Virus record (IMG/VR): IMGVR_UViG_3300023292_000010
Span: 1 to 62,826 of that record
Length of the DNA: 62,826 nt
Strand: one strand, 5' to 3'
Source: a virus
In this document: in pieces, positions 51,230 to 59,366 of the stretch
How the letters are laid out: every line of letters starts with the position of its first letter
Position numbering within the stretch: position 1 is the first letter of the stretch
Notes under the pieces: model-generated
The model's input: the letters and a program-made list of their open reading frames with translations, nothing else
Databases searched by the model: none
What the model was told of the DNA's origin: nothing
Program-made: the position numbers and the translations under genes

Positions 51230-52204
51230 TTAAATTCTATATTGCTCCATAGTGAAGTCGCCTGCTGTTAATTTATTATAATCGGCTTCAAAATTTGACC
51301 AAACTAAACTATCGGGAGCATCATATAACATATCACAATTCTTACAATAATCGACTTCATCAAATCGGTGTTCCTTATGCATTTTTCGTAAATGATTATA
51401 TGGTTCACCGTTCCAAATTTCATCAATGGTTTGGTCTGATAAATGACCCATTACAGCTTTAGAATCCTGTCCTAGAACTAAACAACAAGGTACTACTGCG
51501 CCTGTTTTCCCATCATTACCACCAGCTCGAACGATAAGATCTGGGGAGAATGGTCGACCGCACGATCTTTTTTCTGGTTTCTCGCGCCATGTTACCTCAT
51601 CATAAATGCCGCTCCAATTGTGCATTTTCCATATTGACGATTTAATACCTGGGACATGATCAATCCAATTTTTTCTATATTTATCAACATCATTCCACGC
51701 CTCATCATTATTAAGAATAAGGTGATATGACCCTAATGTAGTTTTTGCACCAACATCTTCTATATATTTAGTCATAGCAATGGCATTATCTCGAACGGAT
51801 ATAAAGTTGTCTTCGCTCATCCATTTATGATATGTCTCAGGATCGTATCCGGTAACTGAAAATCTAACAAAATGTAATCCGTGATCAACAAGACCTTTCA
51901 TTACATCACCCTCAATAAGAGATCCGTTAGAAATAAAACTCATCTTAAATCCTCGATCAATACCGGCTGTAATAAATTGATTTAATCGTTTATGCATTGT
52001 CGGTTCACCAGATCCCTCAAGGAAGATCTCTTTAACTTCAGAATCCATTAGTTGATCAAGAGTGTCTTTAAATAGTTCGAGCTTCATCATTCGTTTAAAT
52101 GATTTTTCGCGACCTCCCATAACCTCTGCTTGTGGACAAAATGCGCACGAATAATTACAAGATCCGCACACCTCTATAACTGCTTTTTTGATTGGTAATG
52201 TCAT
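51230..52204 (-). CDS. Radical SAM protein with C-terminal SPASM-like domain
   Basis: 324 aa. Core motif CNYSCAFC at residues 16-23, then 'FLEGSGEPTMHKRLNQFI' and 'SFISNGSL', with 'HFVRFSVTGYDPETYHKWM' as later strands. C-terminal Cys pairs in SCGRPF, VVPCCLVLG and DYCKNCDML fit SPASM auxiliary iron-sulfur clusters, found in peptide- and sugar-modifying enzymes. Overlaps the glycosyltransferase-like gene by 4 nt. Confidence 0.88.
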   Translation of the reverse strand: MTLPIKKAVIEVCGSCNYSCAFCPQAEVMGGREKSFKRMMKLELFKDTLDQLMDSEVKEIFLEGSGEPTMHKRLNQFITAGIDRGFKMSFISNGSLIEGDVMKGLVDHGLHFVRFSVTGYDPETYHKWMSEDNFISVRDNAIAMTKYIEDVGAKTTLGSYHLILNNDEAWNDVDKYRKNWIDHVPGIKSSIWKMHNWSGIYDEVTWREKPEKRSCGRPFSPDLIVRAGGNDGKTGAVVPCCLVLGQDSKAVMGHLSDQTIDEIWNGEPYNHLRKMHKEHRFDEVDYCKNCDMLYDAPDSLVWSNFEADYNKLTAGDFTMEQYRI

Positions 52205-53106
52205 TTTAATAAGATCTCTTTAGTTCTTTCTATAATTTCGTCATTAGTAAAAACCGGATAATGAAATCTTGGTTCATCTAAATACATTCGTTTATGCTTA
52301 TAATTATACATTAGGGTTTTGCCAACTGGTGTACCCACCTTATTCCATATACTAGATTTTATAGTCTCGGTAGCAGGTGCATCAATTGATGCAATAGGAT
52401 TACGATCTACATATTCATGGTGAACTTTTTTACCAAATTGAACTGTTGGGGTATTTGTAATCGCTGCTAAATAATACGTAGAACCTAAATATCCAAAATG
52501 TGCTTTTGCATTGATCATTAGTTCATATACCTCTGATATTGGGGTAGTATAATCTATCTCTTTTATATCATATCCCAATTCAGTAGCCTTGAATTTTATC
52601 AAAGATACTGATGATGGTAAATTTATTCTATGCCCATCCTTAGGACTATGTTGTATTTCCCCATGGGATTGAAGGGTAATGTAATCACTATCTGTACCAT
52701 TATTTATTTTTTTCGTATTCCATAAAGAGTAAAAACCATATGGTGAATCCATTCTAGATCTCATTTTAAGTGATTCATAAACAGATACTACAACACCACC
52801 ATCAGGGTCTCTAAAGTTTTCGACAATCCACAGAATGCGATCTAGCATCGTCTCAGGGTCTTCATCTTTAACTTTTAAATAAGCTGATTCACTAACAACA
52901 ACTGAGATCTTATATGGCCTATCAGTAATTTTTTCTTCGTTATACATTTGGGCCTTTGAGAATGTGTGACTAAGTAAAGCTATTATTGGGGCATAGGCAC
53001 TTGCATCATCTTTAGATATTCTAATTATTTCTGAATTATTAGGATCAACTATACCACAAGGATTACACCCTTTATAAAACGTTTTAATATGCTTTATATC
53101 ACTCAT
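52201..53106 (-). CDS. Glycosyltransferase-like protein (paralogue B)
   Basis: 301 aa, paralogue of 48678-49586 (shared 'IALLSHTFSKAQMYNEE', 'LDRILWIVENFRDPDGG', 'IKEIDYTTPISEVYELMINAKAHFGYLGSTYYLAAITNTPTVQFG'). The second copy ends with 'TPTVQFG', even closer to GT-B glycosyltransferases of the heptosyltransferase type. Positioned between two radical SAM genes with 4-nt overlaps on both sides. Function inferred from fold resemblance only. Confidence 0.55.
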   Translation of the reverse strand: MSDIKHIKTFYKGCNPCGIVDPNNSEIIRISKDDASAYAPIIALLSHTFSKAQMYNEEKITDRPYKISVVVSESAYLKVKDEDPETMLDRILWIVENFRDPDGGVVVSVYESLKMRSRMDSPYGFYSLWNTKKINNGTDSDYITLQSHGEIQHSPKDGHRINLPSSVSLIKFKATELGYDIKEIDYTTPISEVYELMINAKAHFGYLGSTYYLAAITNTPTVQFGKKVHHEYVDRNPIASIDAPATETIKSSIWNKVGTPVGKTLMYNYKHKRMYLDEPRFHYPVFTNDEIIERTKEILLK

Positions 53107-54317
53107 AGAAATTCTTTTAATTCTTTTAATTCTGGTACATATTCAAGAAGGTCAAATCCCCGAACCTCATTCATTTTCTCTATCCATCTAAAGGATCTTT
53201 TAAGATTTTCAAAATCACCTATTTTTGGATCTACGTCAGTTAATACAGGTCTAAATTGTACGTTTGGGTATTCCTTAAATGCATATTTATATTTTTGTTG
53301 TTGAAATTCGATGATGTCTTTAGGTAAATTCTGAATTTTAATATAATTTGGCCAATAAGAAATATTTGTTATGTTGATACCTCTTACGTATTCTTTATCA
53401 TAAAAATATTCTACAATCTTTTCTAATGAAAAGAAATTAAACATAGAAACAAATGGTATTATAAGCACCTTTCGTCCTGTAACATCATAATATTTTTCCA
53501 TGTTAGCAACGGTTTTTTCAAAATTGCCACCTCGAATCCAATCATATTCCTTACCTATTCCATCTATAGATGCTGAGATGTTAAAACAAGCTTTTGCAGG
53601 TTTTACCTTTTCTAGCATTTTAAATGTACTTTGTGATATGGTCTGCATATTAGAAACTATTTCAGTCATACATTGGGGATTTACATCAATCATTCTCTCG
53701 AGAATTTTTAAATTGTTTTTATCTGCAAAAGGTTCGCCACCTTTAACGGTTAAAATATCCAGTCCAGGTAGAACTTCTAATATTTTATCTATGTCACTCT
53801 TACCTAATCTAACAATGTCATGAATCGTATTTTTAGAAAAATCATCCTTCTCACTTTTCGTAAACGTTTTATTAAGATCTCTCCATTTCGAACTAAAAAA
53901 ACTACCACATGAAACACATGTTTGATTACACATATTAGAACAAGTATATTCTAAATATCTAACAGGTCTATTAACATTCAGTTTTCGATTTTTCCAATCT
54001 TCATCAAAATGGTTTTCAGAATACTTATAAAAATCAAATATGCCCATCATACTTTGTTTGTGATTTATGAACATTTTGGCACAGTTATTACAAGCAGGTA
54101 GATCTGATATTTTACCGGCTTCCATCTTTTCTCTAACGTGTTCCATTTCTGCGCTATTATATATTTCTTCTAAAGAAGAGACTTCAGAGATGTGTGCAAT
54201 AGTGTCATTCGTGGAATTACAACACAAAACAATATACCCTCTTGGATTTATTGTAATACCGCTAAATGGTGCTTTACATATAACTTTTCGTCTAGATAAA
54301 TATTCTTCATGTGACAT
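53103..54317 (-). CDS. Radical SAM protein with N-terminal twitch/SPASM-like domain
   Basis: 404 aa. Unusually, the auxiliary-cluster-like Cys residues come first ('VICKAPFSGITINPRGYIVLCCN', 'LPACNNCAKM', about residues 12-80), then the radical SAM core CNQTCVSC at about 131-138 and 'ILTVKGGEPFADKNNLKIL'. This N-terminal twitch plus core layout occurs in a known subset of radical SAM proteins. Overlaps both neighbours. Confidence 0.86.
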   Translation of the reverse strand: MSHEEYLSRRKVICKAPFSGITINPRGYIVLCCNSTNDTIAHISEVSSLEEIYNSAEMEHVREKMEAGKISDLPACNNCAKMFINHKQSMMGIFDFYKYSENHFDEDWKNRKLNVNRPVRYLEYTCSNMCNQTCVSCGSFFSSKWRDLNKTFTKSEKDDFSKNTIHDIVRLGKSDIDKILEVLPGLDILTVKGGEPFADKNNLKILERMIDVNPQCMTEIVSNMQTISQSTFKMLEKVKPAKACFNISASIDGIGKEYDWIRGGNFEKTVANMEKYYDVTGRKVLIIPFVSMFNFFSLEKIVEYFYDKEYVRGINITNISYWPNYIKIQNLPKDIIEFQQQKYKYAFKEYPNVQFRPVLTDVDPKIGDFENLKRSFRWIEKMNEVRGFDLLEYVPELKELKEFL

Positions 54318-55326
54318 CTTCGTCTACCAATCTATCTAATAGCCAATTTGAGAATTGATTATTAATCAAATGATTTACTGTTTCATAATTAGTTGAACCA
54401 ATTTTTATATCTAATAATTCACCATTAAGAGTGTCTATTATATTTTTAATTTCTTTTGATGGGAGATTCCATATTGCCAAATGCTCTGGGTATCTAATAG
54501 TGTTATACCACAGCGTGTTCTTATTTTTTCCTGTCCATTTTGCAAAATTTACCATTTCATCCCAATTATTTCTCATTGGGTTTACCATGATGGAAATTCT
54601 CTTACCTTTATCAATATGATATTGATTAAAGATTTCATAGTTCTTCATTAACTTATCAAACTTACCATTAATTCTAATAGCTTCATATCTCTCTGGGATG
54701 AGACTATCAATACTGATATTTAGAACAACATTACATTCTTCGAGAAGTTTTATTACATTTTTGTTATATACTGTACCATTAGTTGCAAGACTCACAACTA
54801 GATCTGGATTTAATATCTTTACTCTTTCACAGATATCATATACGATTTTCTGGGATAAAGGTTCCCCTCCATTAAATCTGAGTTCTTTAAGGTGCGGTAT
54901 AAACTCATCCATTTGTCTAACGAAACTATCACCATAAATTTGTTTGAGCGGTGGGAGCTTTTCTCTATTTTTTCTAATCCCAGAACTTAATAATCCCTGA
55001 CACATAGTACATTCAAGGTTACATTTGTTACTCAATTCAAGTTCCATTAGTGAGGGATATTCTTGAATGGGAAAATTGTCATAAGCTTTAGCTAAAGGCC
55101 AAACGCCCTCGTCAGATTCCTTTTTACAAAGCTGACATTTAGGGTTATTATATACCTGATTGTTATGATCTTCTCTGAGTTTTTTGTAACCTTCCCCAAA
55201 CCAAATATCTCTTATGGAATTCTCTTCTGACCAATCACTAATATACCCAGGGGTTAACCAGCACGGGGCTGCGTGACCCAGAACAGTAAAATACATATTA
55301 TTAAAGGGTGCTTTACACTTCATCAT
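54307..55326 (-). CDS. Radical SAM protein with N-terminal twitch/SPASM-like domain
   Basis: 339 aa. Same layout as the previous gene: N-terminal 'KCKAPFNNMYFTVLGHAAPCW', 'PKCQLCKKES', then the core CNLECTMC at about residues 100-107, 'LRFNGGEPLSQKIVYDI' and 'VVLNISIDSLIPERYEAIRIN'. The start overlaps the SPASM-like gene by 14 nt. The two enzymes may be a duplicated pair acting in sequence. Confidence 0.86.
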   Translation of the reverse strand: MMKCKAPFNNMYFTVLGHAAPCWLTPGYISDWSEENSIRDIWFGEGYKKLREDHNNQVYNNPKCQLCKKESDEGVWPLAKAYDNFPIQEYPSLMELELSNKCNLECTMCQGLLSSGIRKNREKLPPLKQIYGDSFVRQMDEFIPHLKELRFNGGEPLSQKIVYDICERVKILNPDLVVSLATNGTVYNKNVIKLLEECNVVLNISIDSLIPERYEAIRINGKFDKLMKNYEIFNQYHIDKGKRISIMVNPMRNNWDEMVNFAKWTGKNKNTLWYNTIRYPEHLAIWNLPSKEIKNIIDTLNGELLDIKIGSTNYETVNHLINNQFSNWLLDRLVDEDVT

Positions 55327-55735
55327 CTTCTTCTATTTTAATAAGGGGATTAAATGGATTCTCGACAGTACAATGTTTTGTACATATGGAAGATATTTTA
55401 TCCGAATCGTCCCACGAATCATATAATTCTTGAAACCATTTATGATCCAATATATCTTCAATATCATTATTAAATATATTGAGATCTTTTTCGTTGTCTA
55501 TATATGATTTTAAAATAGGGTCGTGCACGGTTTTACGAGCGCTAGAAGGATAATTAACTAGAGCATATTCTAATGGATATTCATCGGGTTTTTCGTATGT
55601 ATCTGGATAACCAAACTGCTTACTAACAAATATATTATTAGCAAAATAACAGCATGGAATGACCTGACCGTCGGGGTTAATAACTATTCGTTTTCTGTTC
55701 ATCCATTCACATGATATACATGGACTATTACTCAT
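55313..55735 (-). CDS. Freestanding SPASM-like iron-sulfur protein
   Basis: 140 aa with no radical SAM core. Cys groups: SPCISCEW at the N-terminus, 'INPDGQVIPCCYF' and 'SSICTKHCTVENP' at the C-terminus. Pattern matches SPASM auxiliary-cluster modules with the catalytic barrel deleted. Could supply an accessory cluster or bind substrate for a neighbouring radical SAM enzyme. Overlaps both flanking genes. Confidence 0.68.
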   Translation of the reverse strand: MSNSPCISCEWMNRKRIVINPDGQVIPCCYFANNIFVSKQFGYPDTYEKPDEYPLEYALVNYPSSARKTVHDPILKSYIDNEKDLNIFNNDIEDILDHKWFQELYDSWDDSDKISSICTKHCTVENPFNPLIKIEEDDEV

Positions 55736-57053
55736 TCTTGAAATCCTTTATTCTTTTGAGGTCTTTTTCATTATTTAAATAAAGATCTCTCCAAAAAATA
55801 TCACCAAATTCATCAAATGTGCTTTGTTCTAAACTGTCGTCTTTACTGTCTTCGTTGATGAACTTAAATTTATTTGATTCACCGCCACTATGATGAAATC
55901 TATTAGAAGGAACAAAGAAGACAGTTTCAGCACCATTTTCTTTTGCAAGAAGGGCTATTTCATATAAGTCATCCTGATTGTGTTTAAATACTACAGTAAA
56001 AACTCTAGTTTTTGTTTTTGTACTAGAGATGGTTATAAGATTATCAAGTACCAATGACAATGACGTTTTTCTTCTATATTTACTATGTTGCTCTTGATTA
56101 ATACCGTCTATATCAAACGTTACATTTAATCTATCACCACACAGTATACCTAAATCCCACCACCAATCCGGTGTTCTGATACTCCCGTTTGTGTTGATCA
56201 TAATTTTACAATTACTATTTTGTATTACATATTTAATAATCTTAAAGATATCCTTATTCATTATAGGATCTCCCCAAGTACCACATAGCTCAAATTTAGA
56301 GAATCTTTTCATAGATTCAACGGGAAATGATTTCTTGAAATATTCAAAAGACCACTGTATTAATGGTAACCAATTTGACTTGTCTAATCCATCAGGATTT
56401 GTACGATGACATTGTGGACATGCCGCATTACAATATGTGGATAAATCTACCCACATAATTAAATCTTTATTGGTATAATGATCTTTATATTTCTTTAATT
56501 TTGATAATGACAATGCTTTATCCACAATGGTTTCTATTTTATCCTCATCAATAATATCTTCAAAATAGAATATATGATCAAAATTAAAAGTTTTTAAAGA
56601 TCTAGAATTTATTTCTTTAAAATGATTTGCTTTTTCAATAATATCTACATCACTGGGATAATATTCCTCGAATTTTAATTCTTCTCGAACTAGTTTAGAA
56701 CCCCACCCATAAGATGATAAGGTTCCCCAGTAATTATTGTGTATTGCTATTAAATCGGATTCTGCCTGCGCGTCAAGATCTCTTCTTTTTAATAATATAA
56801 AAACGTCAAAGTGTTCTTTTAGATCTAGTCCGGATCTACAAAGTTTCTCATACATATCCAAATTACATTTTATAATTAAAGGGTCTATATGTGAGTATTT
56901 ATCGAAATATTCAATCAATGATATTGATCTTTTTTGATGATCGTGGAATAATTCCCGAGGAATTTTATTGTTTATTCCCCACCGTTCTCTAAGTTTAAAT
57001 GTAAAATAGTGTGATGCAGTTCTGTTGCTATAGATTATTAAAATTTTAGCCAT
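55728..57053 (-). CDS. Sulfotransferase-like domain fused to a radical SAM domain
   Basis: 441 aa. Residues about 1-190 look like a sulfotransferase-type P-loop fold: 'ILIIYSNRTASHYFTFKL' (5' phosphosulfate loop) and 'FILLKRRDLDAQAESDLIA' (3' loop). Residues about 205-420 have the radical SAM motif CNAACPQC and 'FELCGTWGDPIMNKDIFKII', 'NVTFDIDGINQEQHSKYRR'. Fusion of these two activities is unusual. The first radical SAM gene in transcription order. Confidence 0.72.
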   Translation of the reverse strand: MAKILIIYSNRTASHYFTFKLRERWGINNKIPRELFHDHQKRSISLIEYFDKYSHIDPLIIKCNLDMYEKLCRSGLDLKEHFDVFILLKRRDLDAQAESDLIAIHNNYWGTLSSYGWGSKLVREELKFEEYYPSDVDIIEKANHFKEINSRSLKTFNFDHIFYFEDIIDEDKIETIVDKALSLSKLKKYKDHYTNKDLIMWVDLSTYCNAACPQCHRTNPDGLDKSNWLPLIQWSFEYFKKSFPVESMKRFSKFELCGTWGDPIMNKDIFKIIKYVIQNSNCKIMINTNGSIRTPDWWWDLGILCGDRLNVTFDIDGINQEQHSKYRRKTSLSLVLDNLITISSTKTKTRVFTVVFKHNQDDLYEIALLAKENGAETVFFVPSNRFHHSGGESNKFKFINEDSKDDSLEQSTFDEFGDIFWRDLYLNNEKDLKRIKDFKNE

Positions 57054-57055
57054 AT

Positions 57056-57193
57056 TTACAAAAAATATTCAATTTCGCCACAATGCTTACATACAGGAGC
57101 ACCAGTTACTTCAGGGAACGGTTTACCTTTTAGATACCCAACTTCTTTACCAAAGTCATGAAAACCTAACCAGCATAAAATCTTATTAAGCAT
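57056..57193 (-). CDS. Small zinc-ribbon-like protein, 45 aa
   Basis: ATG at 57191-57193 overlapping the cupin stop by 8 nt, TAA at 57056. Contains 'ILCWLGFHDFG' and a C-terminal CKHCGEIEYF, so two CxxC-like groups with His. Short Cys-pair proteins like this may bind zinc. No other clue to function. Confidence 0.6.
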   Translation of the reverse strand: MLNKILCWLGFHDFGKEVGYLKGKPFPEVTGAPVCKHCGEIEYFL

Positions 57194-57530
57194 GTCCTAC
57201 ATTCTCTCTTTTGATGTCATTGTGATTAAATTCAGCCCAATACAATTCAAATGCTACTGAGTCTTCAATACATTCAAATTGGTGATATACACCCGGCTTT
57301 ACCTTACAAAAATCGCCTGGACGGAGAATAGTTTCATCAACAAGGTCGTAATCATTCTGCCAAACCCGTATTAGAAGTACGCCAGATTCAACATAAAATC
57401 CATTCCATTTGAATTCGTGAAGATGCTTTGAACATACCCCTCCAGCATTAGTCTCAATACGATGGAATTCAAGAACACCGTTTGCTTCTAGGAGTTCTGT
57501 GACTCCCCACACTTTTCCTGCTTTTGACAT
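57186..57530 (-). CDS. Cupin, sugar-phosphate-isomerase-like
   Basis: 114 aa from MSKAGKVWG; a GTG 12 nt upstream is possible but overlaps the previous gene. Metal-site cupin pattern: CSKHLHEFKWNGFYVESG (H-x-H, then E) and 'RPGDFCKVKPGVYHQFE' (distal His). Resembles the C-terminal cupin of mannose-6-phosphate isomerase/GDP-mannose enzymes. Likely epimerises or binds a sugar or sugar nucleotide in the surrounding pathway. Confidence 0.72.
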   Translation of the reverse strand: MSKAGKVWGVTELLEANGVLEFHRIETNAGGVCSKHLHEFKWNGFYVESGVLLIRVWQNDYDLVDETILRPGDFCKVKPGVYHQFECIEDSVAFELYWAEFNHNDIKRENVGHA

Positions 57531-57531
57531 G

Positions 57532-57792
57532 TTAATTTCCACTCCAATGTCGTTGGGTTATATCTAGATCCATCGATGGATCAATTTCAATGCACATACT
57601 ACAGTCACACGGAAAGCTTAATGCACCATGTCTTATGGCGACCTGGACAGCAAGATCTAATTGTTTTTCCAGTCCTGCACATTTTTCAGTTAATCCCTCA
57701 ATCATAGCATCTTTGACTATATCAAACATTTCCGGTGTCATTTTTTCCATAGCGCCGGCTAAGTCTATTACTATCTTTTGTGGTTCGTTCAT
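57532..57792 (-). CDS. Hypothetical protein, 86 aa
   Basis: Helical ('MTPEMFDIVKDAMIEGLTEKCAGLEKQLDLAV'), with CDCSMC near the C-terminus that could bind a metal. Overlaps the HAD gene upstream by 4 nt and ends 1 nt before the cupin. Function unknown; part of the same operon. Confidence 0.55.
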   Translation of the reverse strand: MNEPQKIVIDLAGAMEKMTPEMFDIVKDAMIEGLTEKCAGLEKQLDLAVQVAIRHGALSFPCDCSMCIEIDPSMDLDITQRHWSGN

Positions 57793-58376
57793 AGATATAA
57801 AAAATCCCTATAGTTTAAATATTGCGCGCAATGATTATACGCTTCGATACCAATTCCATCGTCGTAGCTGACTGTATACGCACGCTTATGTGGTATATAG
57901 ACGTCATCTAGGGCAACCCATAGCATCTGGTCAGTCTTATATTTTTCTAACCAAGAGAGGATAGCAGCCATTCTTGGGTGATGTTCGGGTGATTGGTGCC
58001 GAGATGCACATTCACTTAGATCGATATTATATTGATCGAACAGATCGTGGTTGAATCCAGTATACCCGATTTGAGGGTATTCGGTCGATACTGATGGATG
58101 AATGTCACCATTGAATCCAGCCTTAATGAACTGATCAACAAGACCGGGCCATACAACTTCACCCGTAGTCTTATTCTTAGTCAACTCCAACATATTGGAA
58201 TGCGTGCTGTTAAAGACGATTTGGGCATCAGATTTCTCAATGATCTTCTTAAGCACCATTACGCATCTCTCATCAAGATTCTGATTGAAAGATGCCATTC
58301 TGTCGTCTAGATATTTCGTTGCTGGAATCATTGGTCCATCAATATCTAGAAAAATAATTTTATCGGGTTTACCCAT
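57789..58376 (-). CDS. HAD-like phosphatase
   Basis: 195 aa. HAD motif I in FLDIDGPMIP (about residues 9-18), a likely motif II in 'QIVFNSTHSN', and an acidic C-terminal block in 'WVALDDVYIP' (DD of motif IV). Positioned right after kdsB, it may dephosphorylate Kdo-8-phosphate in place of KdsC, but the sequence is more like generic HAD phosphatases, so the substrate is inferred. Overlaps kdsB by 8 nt. Confidence 0.68.
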   Translation of the reverse strand: MGKPDKIIFLDIDGPMIPATKYLDDRMASFNQNLDERCVMVLKKIIEKSDAQIVFNSTHSNMLELTKNKTTGEVVWPGLVDQFIKAGFNGDIHPSVSTEYPQIGYTGFNHDLFDQYNIDLSECASRHQSPEHHPRMAAILSWLEKYKTDQMLWVALDDVYIPHKRAYTVSYDDGIGIEAYNHCAQYLNYRDFLYL

Positions 58377-59094
58377 CGTTGAATTCCTCTAAGTCAAATT
58401 TTGTATCAATTTCAGAAACCGCTTCAGGGTCAATAAGATTTGTTATATTGAAAGATCCGACGACTTCATTGCAATTCCCTAACCATCTTAATTGTTCTAA
58501 GCCCTCTTTTGCTTCACAATTGGTTACGGAATAGTTTAAGTATTTAGCTAATGCTTCTTTTGTGTATCCATAAATCCCATGATGTTTATGACCATCCCAA
58601 TGTGGTAATCTAGTAAACCAATTAACAGAAGGGATTTTCTCATTCGCTCTTATCACTGTACCGTCATATTCACCAATTATTGCTTTAACAACGTTTGGAT
58701 TTTCGACAGAATCTGGATCCAGATCTGAATGTGCTGTAACAACATGTGCGTCCCAAGCGACCCAACTTGCAAGTTCGGCAATGATTTGTTCTGTAACACC
58801 TACAAAATCACCTTGAACATTAATGATGTTCTCGTAGTTCATTTTGGCAGCAACTTCAGCGCATCGCTCTGTACCATTCATACACCATGATGACGTCTTA
58901 ATAACATTATATGGAATTACGTCTCCAATCAGCTCAGAGTCCGTAATGACGTAAACATCAAAATCGGTTTCTGCTTGAACCTTGTCAAACATATATCTAA
59001 TAAGGGGTTTGCCGCGACAATTCGCAAGCATCTTATTAGGAAATCTAATGCTCTCTAGTCGAGCGGGTATAAAAACTGCTGTATTATTTGTCAT
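58369..59094 (-). CDS. kdsB: CMP-Kdo synthetase KdsB-like (3-deoxy-manno-octulosonate cytidylyltransferase)
   Basis: 241 aa from the ATG at 59092-59094, which has GGAGG 5-9 nt upstream; a longer frame has no ribosome site. Activates Kdo with CTP. Motifs: 'FIPARLESIRFPNKML', 'MNGTERCAEVA', 'IINVQGDFVG', 'NPNVVKAI', 'HGIYGYTKEALAKYL', 'EGLEQLRWL'. Residues after QGD differ from E. coli (QGDEPM), so substrate preference may have shifted. Its ATG overlaps a small membrane peptide. Confidence 0.85.
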   Translation of the reverse strand: MTNNTAVFIPARLESIRFPNKMLANCRGKPLIRYMFDKVQAETDFDVYVITDSELIGDVIPYNVIKTSSWCMNGTERCAEVAAKMNYENIINVQGDFVGVTEQIIAELASWVAWDAHVVTAHSDLDPDSVENPNVVKAIIGEYDGTVIRANEKIPSVNWFTRLPHWDGHKHHGIYGYTKEALAKYLNYSVTNCEAKEGLEQLRWLGNCNEVVGSFNITNLIDPEAVSEIDTKFDLEEFNDG

Positions 59095-59173
59095 CACTTC
59101 CTCCAAAATAAAAGAGCCCAAAGAATAGAAGACCTATTCCTATAGCCCACAATGAAATTACAAAATCATCCAT
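59084..59173 (-). CDS. Tiny membrane peptide, 29 aa
   Basis: ATG at 59171-59173, overlapping the upstream gene's stop, TAA at 59084-59086, with kdsB starting inside its last codons. One hydrophobic segment (FVISLWAIGIGLLFFGLFYF) and a polar C-terminus. The GGAGG for kdsB lies within it, so its translation may couple to kdsB. Confidence 0.5.
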   Translation of the reverse strand: MDDFVISLWAIGIGLLFFGLFYFGGSDDK

Positions 59174-59366
59174 TCATCTTTGCCTCATGGCCATTTTCAC
59201 GTTCACAGCAACAACCACTCATTTCTGGGCTATCGTTACATATAGGTTGGTAATCCCAATCTGGGCACCAATGAATACCGGGACAAATGTCGAACGGTAT
59301 TGGTATTGGTAGTTTACCACTTTTGTCTGCTTCTGTAAGAATTTTCATTTGCTCTTTAGACAACAT
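59166..59366 (-). CDS. Cys-rich hypothetical protein, 66 aa
   Basis: N-terminal helix (MLSKEQMKILTEADK) then a Cys-rich tail with CPGIHWCPDW, ICNDS and GCCCEREN, which could hold a metal or iron-sulfur centre. Overlaps kdsA by 11 nt. No family recognised. Confidence 0.5.
   Translation of the reverse strand: MLSKEQMKILTEADKSGKLPIPIPFDICPGIHWCPDWDYQPICNDSPEMSGCCCERENGHEAKMNG

Noticed and set aside
49583-55326. Queuosine or nitrogenase-type radical SAM operon
   Set aside because: None of the companion genes of those pathways (such as queD/queE/queF or nif partners) is present nearby.
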